Shown here in pieces: positions 43,357-51,460 of a DNA stretch of 64,000 bases. Under the pieces are notes generated by a model, which did no database searches, was not told where the DNA came from, and saw only the letters and a list, made by a program, of their open reading frames with translations. The stretch comes from an uncultured Clostridia bacterium (lineage in GTDB: Bacteria > Bacillota > Clostridia > Oscillospirales > Feifaniaceae): assembly GCA_944376235.1 (NCBI GenBank), contig CALWCA010000002.1:1-64000 (forward strand), in the 5' to 3' direction. The translations under genes were made by a program, and so were the position numbers. Within the stretch, counting starts at the first letter, position 1; every line of letters starts with the position of its first letter.

Positions 43357-43713
43357 TTATTGCGCCTGCTCAAGCATGGCGATGATTTCCTCCCTGGAGT
43401 AGGTCAGCCGGCGCATGGCGGCCAGGAATTCCTCCACCTGACGCGCCGCAAGACGCTGCTTGGCGCTTTGAATGACTGCAGTATCCTGCGTGACAAACCG
43501 GCCGGCCGTGCGCTGCGTGTAAAGCAGCCCCTGCTCTTCGAGCTGGGAGAGCGCGCGCTGCATGGTGTTGGGGTTGACCTCGGCCTGCACCGCCAGGTCG
43601 CGAACCGAGGGAAGCCGCTCTCCCGGCGCATAATCCCCCGATACGATTGCCAGGGTGACCTGCTCAACAAGCTGGGTGTAAATGGGACGGTCGCCCTGGA
43701 TGTTCCATTCCAT
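43357..43713 (-). CDS. GntR-family regulator, YtrA subfamily
   Basis: A 118-residue regulator: an N-terminal winged helix (PIYTQLVEQV, PGERLPSVRDLA, VNPNTMQRALSQLEEQGLL) followed by only about 45 residues, the short helical tail typical of YtrA. ATG 43713 has AGGAGG upstream. It leads the operon with the ABC genes. A 15-bp perfect inverted repeat overlies its promoter and ribosome site (43725-43768), strongly suggesting autorepression. Confidence 0.9.
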   Translation of the reverse strand: MEWNIQGDRPIYTQLVEQVTLAIVSGDYAPGERLPSVRDLAVQAEVNPNTMQRALSQLEEQGLLYTQRTAGRFVTQDTAVIQSAKQRLAARQVEEFLAAMRRLTYSREEIIAMLEQAQ

Positions 43714-43724
43714 CCATCAGGCCT

Positions 43725-43768
43725 CCTTTGTGTTATTGTATTAGACAACTAGAACAATAACACAAAGG
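43725..43768 (-). promoter_or_regulatory. GntR operator over the ABC operon promoter
   Basis: CCTTTGTGTTATTGT (43725-43739) and ACAATAACACAAAGG (43754-43768) are exact inverted copies. Within them lie a minus-strand -35 TTGTGT (43760-43765) and -10 TAATAC (43738-43743) at 16-bp spacing. The inner arm also overlaps the ribosome site. Repressor binding would block polymerase directly. Confidence 0.8.
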
Positions 43769-43924
43769 GACGGGGCTGTCAAGAGGAAATTTGTTCCAAA
43801 TGAGAAACATTGCTTTATGGGGTGACGTCTATATCAGAAAATGCTGCCCCGGAGGGCTTGGAACCATGCGGGAAAAAAGAGGGCGAAAAGACGGAAAATG
43901 CTGGAATTCGAGCCTGGGATGCAG

Positions 43925-43930
43925 TATACT
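43925..43930 (+). promoter_or_regulatory. Possible -10 element of the M20 peptidase gene
   Basis: TATACT, 34 bp before the start codon; no good -35 is seen 17 bp upstream, so the promoter is weak or needs an activator. Confidence 0.35.
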
Positions 43931-43963
43931 GACAAAGAGAAAGAAGAAGGGGGATTTTTGGAG

Positions 43964-45124
43964 ATGTTTGAAACATTATCAGCCGGGGCTTTGGCCTATG
44001 TGCAGCAAAATCAGGAGCGGCTCATTGAGCTGATTGAGGAGCTGACGGCGATTCCAGCCCCTTCGCATCATGAGGAAAAGCGGGCGGCCTTCATCAGAGA
44101 CTGGCTGACAACAAGGGGAGCTCGCGGCGTCATCATTGACGAGGCGCTCAATGTGGTGCTTCCGATGAGGGTCGATGCGCCCGGGGGATGCACGCTGTTT
44201 TTGGCACATACCGACACGGTATTTCCCGATTTGGAGCCCCTGCCCGTGCAGCGTCGGGACGGGAGGCTGTATGGGCCCGGCGTCGGGGACGATACCACCA
44301 ACGTGGCAGCCATGATGCTGTGGTGTGAATATCTTTTAGAAAACCATCTGACGCCCCGCGAAGGGGTGATCATTGCCTTTAACAGCGGCGAGGAGGGCCT
44401 TGGCAACCTCAAGGGCGTGCGTCAGCTCATGGAAACTTACGGAAAGCGCATTCGGCGCGTTTATGCGTTTGACGGGGGGACACGCGTTGTTGTCAACGGC
44501 GCAGTGGGCTCGGCGCGCTGGAAGGTGACGGTGAGAGCACAGGGAGGTCACTCCTACAGCAAATTCGGAAATTCCAATGCCATTGTGAGGCTGTCTGAGA
44601 TAATCTGTGAGCTGTATCGGCTGGAGGTCCCCAGGCGCGCCGGGCGCACGACCTACAATGTGGGCGTTGTGGAGGGGGGAACCTCGGTCAACACCATTGC
44701 GCAGGATGCGCATATGCTCTATGAAATCCGCTCGGACAACAGGCAGTCGCTTGAAGAAATGCAGGCTTGCTTTGAGCAGGTGATTTGCTCCTTTCGTGAC
44801 AGGGGTTATGACATCGAGGTGGAGCTGCTGGGACTGCGTCCCTGTATGGGAGAGGTGGACAAGCAGGAGATGGCGCGCATGAGTCAAGAGGTTGCTGCGC
44901 TGATTGAGCGGGAGTGCGGGGCACGCCCGTCCTTTGAAGCCGCATCGACCGACTGCAACATCCCCTACTCCATGGGGGTGCCCGGCCTGTGCTTTGGCGT
45001 TTACACGGGGGCGGGCTCACACACCAGAGAGGAGTATATCGAGCTCTCTTCGCTGCCCTCCGGGCTGCGCACAATGGGCTGTGTGATACTGCATGACTTT
45101 GTGATGGATGGGCAGGAATGCTGA
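43964..45124 (+). CDS. M20-family metallopeptidase
   Basis: A 386-residue zinc peptidase of the M20/ArgE-DapE group. Metal and catalytic motifs: LAHTDTVFPD (His, Asp), GPGVGDDTTN (bridging Asp), NSGEEGLGN (catalytic and ligand Glu), ASTDCN and the C-terminal GSHTREEY (His). It probably cleaves small peptides or N-acyl amino acids; the substrate is not evident. ATG 43964 (MFETLSAG) is chosen; AAGGGGG lies about 10 nt upstream and a TTG at 43958 is an alternative. The next gene begins within about 60 bp. Confidence 0.88.
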   Translation: MFETLSAGALAYVQQNQERLIELIEELTAIPAPSHHEEKRAAFIRDWLTTRGARGVIIDEALNVVLPMRVDAPGGCTLFLAHTDTVFPDLEPLPVQRRDGRLYGPGVGDDTTNVAAMMLWCEYLLENHLTPREGVIIAFNSGEEGLGNLKGVRQLMETYGKRIRRVYAFDGGTRVVVNGAVGSARWKVTVRAQGGHSYSKFGNSNAIVRLSEIICELYRLEVPRRAGRTTYNVGVVEGGTSVNTIAQDAHMLYEIRSDNRQSLEEMQACFEQVICSFRDRGYDIEVELLGLRPCMGEVDKQEMARMSQEVAALIERECGARPSFEAASTDCNIPYSMGVPGLCFGVYTGAGSHTREEYIELSSLPSGLRTMGCVILHDFVMDGQEC

Positions 45125-45186
45125 AGGAAAACAGGGGCGGCTCCCGCCAAAAAGAAAACGATGACCGAGTGAGGAAAGAACAGACC

Positions 45187-46131
45187 ATGCATGCTCAGAC
45201 CAGGCAAAAGAAGAAAAATTTGCTGCCCATGTTTGTGATTACTGCGCTGGCAGCTGCAGCGGCGGGGCTTTGTATTGTGCTTTGGCACGCAAGAGCCGAG
45301 ATGCAAACCGAGCTGGAAACATGTCAGCAGCAGCTTGACGAGGCGATCCTTGAAGCGCAGCAGGTTCGGCAGGAGCTGACCGATTTGCAGCAGGAATATG
45401 ACAAGCTGCTCAAAGCACAGGATTCGACCGAGCCAAGCGGGGAAATCGCCTATCAGACGTTGTATCCGGAGCTCATGCTGGAGCCCCTGAAAGGATATAC
45501 CCAGGAGAACAAGGTTTATCTGACCTTTGACGACGGGCCCTCTGAGAGAACGGTTGAGATTTTGGACGTGCTGGCACAAAGGAATATCAAGGCGACCTTT
45601 TTTGTGGTGGGCAGCAATCTCAAAAGCGAGCGAGGGCAGGAAATTTTGCGCCGCATCGCAGAAGAAGGGCACACGATAGGCATTCACACCGACAGCCATC
45701 AATACCGAAGCATCTACGCCTCTGTGGAGGCCTATCTGGAGGACTTCGAGAAGGTCTTTCGCAAGGTTTATGAAATCACAGGAGTAAAGCCTGAGATTTT
45801 CCGCTTTCCGGGAGGAAGCGTCAACGGATACAACGGGGCCATTTATCAGGAGCTCATCGCGGAAATGATGCGGCGTGGGTTTTCCTATTATGATTGGAAT
45901 GTCTCCTCTGCCGACGCCACGGGAAATATTGCGGCGAGCACGATTGAAAAAAACTGCATTTCAGGCGTCCGCTCGTATCGGCGCTCTATTGTGCTGATGC
46001 ACGATTCCGGGGCCAAAAATTCCACGGTGCAGGCGCTGCCCGGGGTGCTGGACACACTGATTGCCGAGGGGTATGAGTTTGCCCCCCTGAACAGGGAGAC
46101 CATGCCGGTGACCTTTGCCTATCCGAGCTGA
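45187..46131 (+). CDS. Membrane-anchored polysaccharide deacetylase
   Basis: A 314-residue protein with an N-terminal anchor helix (about residues 13-35), a coiled-coil stretch (about 38-78) and a carbohydrate esterase 4 domain. NodB motifs: TFDDGPS (catalytic base and metal Asp), HTDSH (metal His pair), RFPGGS and LMHD. The family removes N-acetyl groups from peptidoglycan or chitin-like glycans; peptidoglycan is the likely substrate. ATG 45187 (MHAQTRQ) with AGGAAAG upstream is chosen; an earlier ATG at 45118 overlaps the peptidase gene end and would add 23 charged residues. Confidence 0.88.
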   Translation: MHAQTRQKKKNLLPMFVITALAAAAAGLCIVLWHARAEMQTELETCQQQLDEAILEAQQVRQELTDLQQEYDKLLKAQDSTEPSGEIAYQTLYPELMLEPLKGYTQENKVYLTFDDGPSERTVEILDVLAQRNIKATFFVVGSNLKSERGQEILRRIAEEGHTIGIHTDSHQYRSIYASVEAYLEDFEKVFRKVYEITGVKPEIFRFPGGSVNGYNGAIYQELIAEMMRRGFSYYDWNVSSADATGNIAASTIEKNCISGVRSYRRSIVLMHDSGAKNSTVQALPGVLDTLIAEGYEFAPLNRETMPVTFAYPS

Positions 46132-46218
46132 CTGTGTCATTGATCGGCCGTCGGGAAATCCAAAACGCTTTGTCTGCCGGAGAGTGCGGCAGATGGCAAA
46201 GACCAAGAGAAAAAGGGG

Positions 46219-46256
46219 AAGGGCCTTTTCGGCAATCATGCCGAAGAGGCCCTTTT
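46219..46256 (+). terminator. Terminator after the deacetylase gene
   Basis: AAGGGCCTTTTCGGCA pairs with TGCCGAAGAGGCCCTT (16 pairs, one G-T) around ATCA, then TTTTC. The surrounding 46132-46343 gap holds nothing else recognised. Confidence 0.8.
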
Positions 46257-46343
46257 CATGCGGATTTGCTCTAAGGCCTGCTGATAAAAAGACGCTTTTG
46301 AGGCAAACTATTCCACAGCGCAAGACGAAAAGGAAGTGAAGGC

Positions 46344-46718
46344 ATGGCAAAAGAAAAAGAGGGCAGGCCTCTTTGGAAAAAGGCGCTGCCCGGGTTTGTG
46401 GCGGGAATGGTAAACGGCCTGTTTGGAGGGGGCGGAGGGCTGCTGCTGGTTCCGATGCTCCGGCATTTGTCAGGGCTGGAGTGTCACAAGGCGCATGCAA
46501 CGGCCATTGTGAGCACGGCCTGCCTGTCTCTGGTCAGCCTGACCGTTTATTTGAACCGGGGGGTTATCGACTGGTCGCTTGCAGCGCCTCTTGCCGCAGG
46601 GGGGGCTGTGGGAAGCGCCCTGGGGGCGCTTTGGCTCAACCGTGTGCCGACAAAGCTGCTGGCCAAGGGCTTTGCCCTGTTTTTGCTGTTTTCTGCTTGG
46701 AGGATGTATGTGGGATAG
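46344..46718 (+). CDS. Half-size TauE/SafE (TSUP) membrane protein, first half
   Basis: A 124-residue protein with about four membrane helices. It carries the TSUP entry motif as GFVAGMVNGLFGGGGGLLLVP, quoted here only as family hallmark, plus a HATA-type loop (KAHATAIVS). TSUP transporters move organosulfur compounds or sulfite and normally have two such four-helix repeats (about 250 aa). Here the second repeat is a separate gene overlapping by 11 bases, so the two probably form a heterodimer. Confidence 0.8.
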   Translation: MAKEKEGRPLWKKALPGFVAGMVNGLFGGGGGLLLVPMLRHLSGLECHKAHATAIVSTACLSLVSLTVYLNRGVIDWSLAAPLAAGGAVGSALGALWLNRVPTKLLAKGFALFLLFSAWRMYVG

Positions 46719-47115
46719 CGTTTGGCTGGCACTGCTGGGCTGCGGCGTAGGGATTTTGAGCGGAATGGGGGTGGGGGGCGGCAGCCTGCTCATCGTACTG
46801 CTCTCGGCCTTTCTGCAGGTAGAGCAGGTGACGGCGCAGGGCATCAACCTCGTCTATTTTCTGCCCGGGGCGGCCATTGCGGTGGCAATCCACTGGAAAA
46901 AAGGCAATATCGATGCCCCTGTAGCGGCGGCTGGGACTGTGGCAGGGCTGCTTACGGCAGTAGCAGGAGCCCTGCTGGCGCTCAACATGGAGGGCTCCCT
47001 GCTAAAGAAGTTTTTTGCAGGCCTGCTTTTTATTGCAGGGATTTCGGAACTATTTTCCAAAAAAGAGGAGCAAAGGATTGACGACACTTCTTCGAAAAGT
47101 TATAATGCAAAATGA
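46708..47115 (+). CDS. Half-size TauE/SafE (TSUP) membrane protein, second half
   Basis: A 135-residue protein with about four membrane helices and its own TSUP motif (GILSGMGVGGGSLLI) and GINLVYFLPG loop. It starts at ATG 46708, 11 bases before the end of the first half, with GGAGG 4 nt upstream inside that gene. The tail is hydrophilic (SKKEEQRIDDTSSKSYNAK). Tight overlap and complementary size indicate a two-subunit version of a normal TSUP carrier. Confidence 0.8.
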   Translation: MWDSVWLALLGCGVGILSGMGVGGGSLLIVLLSAFLQVEQVTAQGINLVYFLPGAAIAVAIHWKKGNIDAPVAAAGTVAGLLTAVAGALLALNMEGSLLKKFFAGLLFIAGISELFSKKEEQRIDDTSSKSYNAK

Positions 47116-47159
47116 CATATTTCGACAAAAAACGCTTTCGAAATGGAGTGGGATGAAGG

Positions 47160-50100
47160 ATGAACCGGCTGTTTCGCATGATTTTTGTTGCGGTGGTACT
47201 GTCATTTTGTCTTGTGGGGTGGGTCTGCGCCGCCTCACCGGAGCTTACAGTGGGCAGCGTGACCGAAACGGGAGAGTCGGAGTTTGTCGACCTTCCGGTC
47301 TCCATCACCGGCAATCCGGGCATTACGCAGTTTGAGGTGATGGTTGATGCGGGCCGGGTGCTGGTGATGGATTCGGTCGTGTCGGGAGAGCAGGCGGGGG
47401 CGATGTGCCGGCCGCAGGATTTTGAGAGCACGACGGCGCGCGTCACATGGAGCTCCTCTGAGCCCCTTGAGGGGGACGGAACGCTCTTTTTCCTGCGCTT
47501 TCAAAGGCCAAAGCCGGGAGATTACGAGGTCAAGCTGACGCTCAGGAACATGAAGGACGGGCAGGGAAACTCGATCAAGGAGTTTGTCAGCGTGATCAGC
47601 GGGGTGCTGTCGGTCAAAGAGGCGGCAAATTTTGAGGTGCTGTTCTATGAAGACGCCTCCCGCGACAAGCTTCTCAATGAGGGCAATCCGCAGCCGGCAG
47701 ACAGCCTGTCTGAGGCCTTTTTAGCAATTGCCAGCTCTTCGGGGAAAGTGGGAACCGTGCTGGTAAAAGCCGACACATCGTCCAAAGAGAGCGCCGTGGT
47801 GCAGGAGGGAAGCGATGTTGAGGTGGATTTTGCCGGGCACTCCTTTTCGGCAGAGGGGGCCTGCGCCATTTCCAATGCAGGAACGCTGGCGCTCAATGAC
47901 AGCGCCGATCGCCCCGGCCTGGTGTGCAGCGCCGGCCAAAGCGCCGTGTACAACACGGGCAGGCTGGAAATTTTGGGCGGAGCCTATCAGGGCGTCTATG
48001 CCGTTGTCAACGAGGGCGGCACGGTGAGAATTTCGGGAGGCCTGTTTTCGGGGGACGGGGAGCCTTTTTCGGGAGATTGTCCCCTGAAGGAAAAGACGAG
48101 GCTGGCCCTTGTGGAGGACGAAAAGGATCGGTTTTATCAATTTTGGGAGGTCGTGCCCGCGCCCGACTGCACCGTGAGATTTTTTGAGGAAGACGGTGTG
48201 ACGCTGTGGGAGAGTGTGACGGTCTCTTACGGGCAGGCCTTGACGCCGCCCCAGGCGCCTGTCAAGCCGGGGGATTCCCAGTTTGATTACGAGTTTGAGG
48301 GCTGGTATACCGAGCGGGTCGGCGGTGAGAAGGCGGACTTTTCTTGCGTGGAGAGCTCCTTTGACGTCTACGCCCGGTATACCGCAAAAGAGCATGTGCA
48401 TCAATACAGGGAAGATGTGATAGCGCCGACCTGCGTGAAAAAAGGGTATACGCTTTTTACCTGTGGATGCGGCGACAGCTATCGGGGCGATGAGACATCC
48501 CTTGTCGCCCATCAGTGGGAGGCCACGGCTTTGGAAGAGGTGTTTTCCTGCAAGGTTTGCAGGGCGCTGCGCAGCGAGGTCAGGCGCGAAATCCGGCAGG
48601 TACAGATGCAGGGCGCGGAGGTTGTCGAACAGGCGCTTTGCGGACAGCAGGTGCAGTTTGGCAAAGCGTCGGTGACGCTGTATGCGCAGGCTCTTGAGGC
48701 CCTTGCGCAGGGGGACGGGACGCTGCGCCTGGAAGGCGACGTCGGGGAACTGGTGCTGGACGCCGGGGCGTTGAAGACGCTTTGGGAGGCTTCAGGCGGG
48801 CAGAGCGTGTGCCTGGTTTGGGAGCGCTGCGAGCCGCTCAGGGGCGAGCTGTCAGGCGAGGCGGATTTCAGGATTGCGGAGATGGAGGAGTACGGCGGCG
48901 TGACCTACCGGTGGGCGGTGCTGCGCGGCGATCAGGAGGAGATCCTGCAAGAGGGCTTTGCTCAAGGAGAGATCTCTCTTCATGTACCCTTTGAGGCAGA
49001 GCCCGGGCAGCTCCCCTTTGCGCTGGCTGTGGATGAGAAGGGAAACACGGCAGAGCAAAAGACAAGCGTGACGCAGGAGGGCTGTGCGATCGCGCTGCAG
49101 CGTCCGGGCCGGATCGGATTGATGGCGCGCGAGGAGGGCGCTCAGCTTGTACTGACCGAGAAAACCCGCCATGTCGATGCAGGCGGTCAGGCGCTGGTGG
49201 ATGTGGCTTTGCAGGCGTCGGCCGGCCAGAGGCTGGAGGGTGTCCATCTGCGCGTTTGCTATGACAAGGACGCCTTGACCTTTTCCGGGGCGCAGGGTCT
49301 GCTGCAGGGGCTCACGGCGACGCTGCCGGCAGGAGAGGAGGGCGTCGTGGAAATCTCGGGAGAGCTTCCCGACGGGCTTGAGATAACGCAGACTGAAAAC
49401 CTGCTGGCCACACTGGCTTTCTCGGTACATACGCAGATACAGAGCAAAACGGTTTGCCTGGATGTTGAGCAGATGCCAAAAATCACGCTGACCGGACAAG
49501 AGCAGGTGGTTCCGGTCGGCCGGTCGGCAGAGATTTCGCTGTGGAACTTGACGGTGCAGCTGTTGCCAAAGGAGCATGTGCAGATGCAGCCGGTGACAGC
49601 CTATGTCAAATACGGGCAGGCGGGATTGTATGAGGATGCGGCGCGGCAGACCCTAATGCAGCAGCCTGTGCTGACGGCGGACGATGGGTACATGCTGGAA
49701 GAGGACTGCTGGTATGAGGAAAGCGCGCAGCAGGCGATGGACTTTTCGTCGCTGCAGCAGATGGCCTTTTTGGAGAATGCCACGATTTTTGTGCGGGCAA
49801 AGCCCGTCGTCTATTCCATCACCTATCACTTGGGCGAGGGAGAAAATCACCCCGGCAACCCCTCAAGCTACACCGTGGAAAGCGCGGACATCCAGCTGAT
49901 GGACGGAATTTGGAAATACGGCAGCTTTGTCATGTGGGCAGACAGGCAGGGAGAAGAGGCAACGGCCGTCACAAAAATCCCCACGGGATCCATGCGGGAT
50001 GTGGAGCTGTGGGCGATTTGGAAACGCGATGAGTACGCAGTGGAGCTGCCGGAGCAGGTCCGTATCCTGTCTGGCGCAGAGCAGTCAAAAGTACAGGCCG

Positions 50101-50756
50101 GCGTGGATGTGGTCTTTGAAGTGGCCGTGTCGCAGGGGTGCCGTTTGGAAGAGGTTTCTTATGCGGTCGGCGAGGGGGATTTTGTGAAGCTGACCGCGCA
50201 AAACGGCGTCTACCGGATTGACGGGGAACAAGTGTTGGGCGCTTTGCGGGTTTTGGTGCGGGAGCGTGTCGACGCACAGATCACCCTGCTTGACAAGCAG
50301 CAGTACCGAGCCGTCCCCGAGGGATATTGCGTGGTGCGGCTGACGGCTCAGGAGCCTCTGGCTTTTGGCGCCTACCTGCTCGATGGTGTTCCTCTGTTTT
50401 ACTGCACCGTTTACAGTGATGCAGAGCAAAGCCGTTACGTTTATGCGACCATTGCGCCCCTGCCGCAGGAGGGAGAGGACTTGTCGGCCCGCATTGGCAT
50501 TGACACGCAGGCGCAGGCCCAGGTGCTCTCCGGAGGGGGAGACCTCACGGGAGACGGGACCCTTCAGGCGGACGACGCAAAAATGGCTTACCTGCTTTAC
50601 ACCGGGCACTGGGATACCGATACGGGATTTGACATCTCCATCCGGCAGAGGCTTGAGGCCGACATCAACGGCGACGGGCGTGTGGACACAACCGACGTGC
50701 AGATGTTGATGGCGGCGGTGTGGGCGCAGCAAAAAGAGCAGCAACACACTTCGTGA
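47160..50756 (+). CDS. Secreted cohesin- and dockerin-containing surface protein
   Basis: A 1,198-residue secreted protein. Seen in order: a signal peptide (to about residue 25), a cohesin-like domain (about 26-155), a beta-helix-like Gly/Asn-rich stretch (about 170-300), an InlB B-repeat-like unit (FEGWYTE...YARYTA, about 335-410), a Cys-rich CTFCG-like insert, a second cohesin-like domain (about 672-800) and a C-terminal type I dockerin with two Ca-binding repeats (DLTGDGTLQADD near 1127 and DINGDGRVDTTD near 1167). No glycoside hydrolase domain was recognised, so it looks like an assembly or adhesion part, not an enzyme. ATG 47160 follows ATGAAGG; upstream spacing to the TSUP gene is 44 bp. 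Confidence 0.85.
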   Translation: MNRLFRMIFVAVVLSFCLVGWVCAASPELTVGSVTETGESEFVDLPVSITGNPGITQFEVMVDAGRVLVMDSVVSGEQAGAMCRPQDFESTTARVTWSSSEPLEGDGTLFFLRFQRPKPGDYEVKLTLRNMKDGQGNSIKEFVSVISGVLSVKEAANFEVLFYEDASRDKLLNEGNPQPADSLSEAFLAIASSSGKVGTVLVKADTSSKESAVVQEGSDVEVDFAGHSFSAEGACAISNAGTLALNDSADRPGLVCSAGQSAVYNTGRLEILGGAYQGVYAVVNEGGTVRISGGLFSGDGEPFSGDCPLKEKTRLALVEDEKDRFYQFWEVVPAPDCTVRFFEEDGVTLWESVTVSYGQALTPPQAPVKPGDSQFDYEFEGWYTERVGGEKADFSCVESSFDVYARYTAKEHVHQYREDVIAPTCVKKGYTLFTCGCGDSYRGDETSLVAHQWEATALEEVFSCKVCRALRSEVRREIRQVQMQGAEVVEQALCGQQVQFGKASVTLYAQALEALAQGDGTLRLEGDVGELVLDAGALKTLWEASGGQSVCLVWERCEPLRGELSGEADFRIAEMEEYGGVTYRWAVLRGDQEEILQEGFAQGEISLHVPFEAEPGQLPFALAVDEKGNTAEQKTSVTQEGCAIALQRPGRIGLMAREEGAQLVLTEKTRHVDAGGQALVDVALQASAGQRLEGVHLRVCYDKDALTFSGAQGLLQGLTATLPAGEEGVVEISGELPDGLEITQTENLLATLAFSVHTQIQSKTVCLDVEQMPKITLTGQEQVVPVGRSAEISLWNLTVQLLPKEHVQMQPVTAYVKYGQAGLYEDAARQTLMQQPVLTADDGYMLEEDCWYEESAQQAMDFSSLQQMAFLENATIFVRAKPVVYSITYHLGEGENHPGNPSSYTVESADIQLMDGIWKYGSFVMWADRQGEEATAVTKIPTGSMRDVELWAIWKRDEYAVELPEQVRILSGAEQSKVQAGVDVVFEVAVSQGCRLEEVSYAVGEGDFVKLTAQNGVYRIDGEQVLGALRVLVRERVDAQITLLDKQQYRAVPEGYCVVRLTAQEPLAFGAYLLDGVPLFYCTVYSDAEQSRYVYATIAPLPQEGEDLSARIGIDTQAQAQVLSGGGDLTGDGTLQADDAKMAYLLYTGHWDTDTGFDISIRQRLEADINGDGRVDTTDVQMLMAAVWAQQKEQQHTS

Positions 50757-50928
50757 CAGGTTAGCTGTATTTTCGGGGAGCGGCATGCAAATGAGGCCTT
50801 TTTGCCGCAGCCCAAAAAGCCAAAGACAGGAAAATCTGCGCGCAGACGCTGCCTGGCGGCCCTTTTAAAAGGGGTTTGCTCTTGGAGGGCGGGCAGGCAG
50901 GCGGACTCTGAAAGGCGGGAACATTCAA

Positions 50929-50990
50929 GGCAGCATCAAATAAGCGGAGGGGGAACCCTCCGCTTTTTGGATGCTGCCGCACAGCCTGCA
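50929..50990. terminator. Bidirectional terminator between the cohesin gene and ruvX
   Basis: The core AAGCGGAGGG/CCCTCCGCTT (50942-50951 with 50956-50965) is followed by TTTTT; an outer GGCAGCATC/GATGCTGCC arm extends it. It sits between convergent genes. The rest of the 50757-51022 gap shows nothing. Confidence 0.88.
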
Positions 50991-51022
50991 TGGCGCCTTT
51001 GGCAGGCCTGAGCATGGGGATA

Positions 51023-51460
51023 TCAGCGCGAATGCCTGAGCGCGTCGAGATAATCCTGTAAAATAATGGTGGCCGCCACCGCGTCAATCACGGCCTTGCG
51101 CTTTTTGCCCCGGACGTTGGCGTGGTTGAGGATGTGGGTGGCGGAGACGGTGGTGTTGCGCTCGTCGCGCAAGATGACCTCACCGTCAAATCTCTGTTCT
51201 AGCAGCTCCTTGAAGGCAAGCGTTTTCTGAGCCCTTGGCCCTTGGGAACCGTCCATGTTTTTGGGGAAGCCCAGCACGATGCAGCCTGCCCCGTTTTCCT
51301 TTGCCGCACGCACAACGGCGTCTGCCGCACGCTCGCTGTTTCGTTCGGTGATGACGCCGGCCTCATGGGCCAGCATGAGCAGTTCATCGGAAAGGGCCAG
51401 GCCCGTGCGGGTGTCTCCATAGTCCACGCCAAGGATTTTTTTTTGTTTTGCGTCGGTCAT
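51023..51460 (-). CDS. ruvX: Holliday junction resolvase-like protein RuvX/YqgF
   Basis: A 145-residue RNase H-fold protein. Motifs: GVDYGDTRTGLALSD (first catalytic Asp), VLGFPKNMDGSQGPRA, RDERNTTVSA (Glu) and a C-terminal DAVAATIILQ (last Asp). The family acts on pre-16S rRNA 5'-end maturation and possibly on DNA junctions. It overlaps the csaB fusion stop by 4 bases and is probably in its operon. Confidence 0.92.
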   Translation of the reverse strand: MTDAKQKKILGVDYGDTRTGLALSDELLMLAHEAGVITERNSERAADAVVRAAKENGAGCIVLGFPKNMDGSQGPRAQKTLAFKELLEQRFDGEVILRDERNTTVSATHILNHANVRGKKRKAVIDAVAATIILQDYLDALRHSR

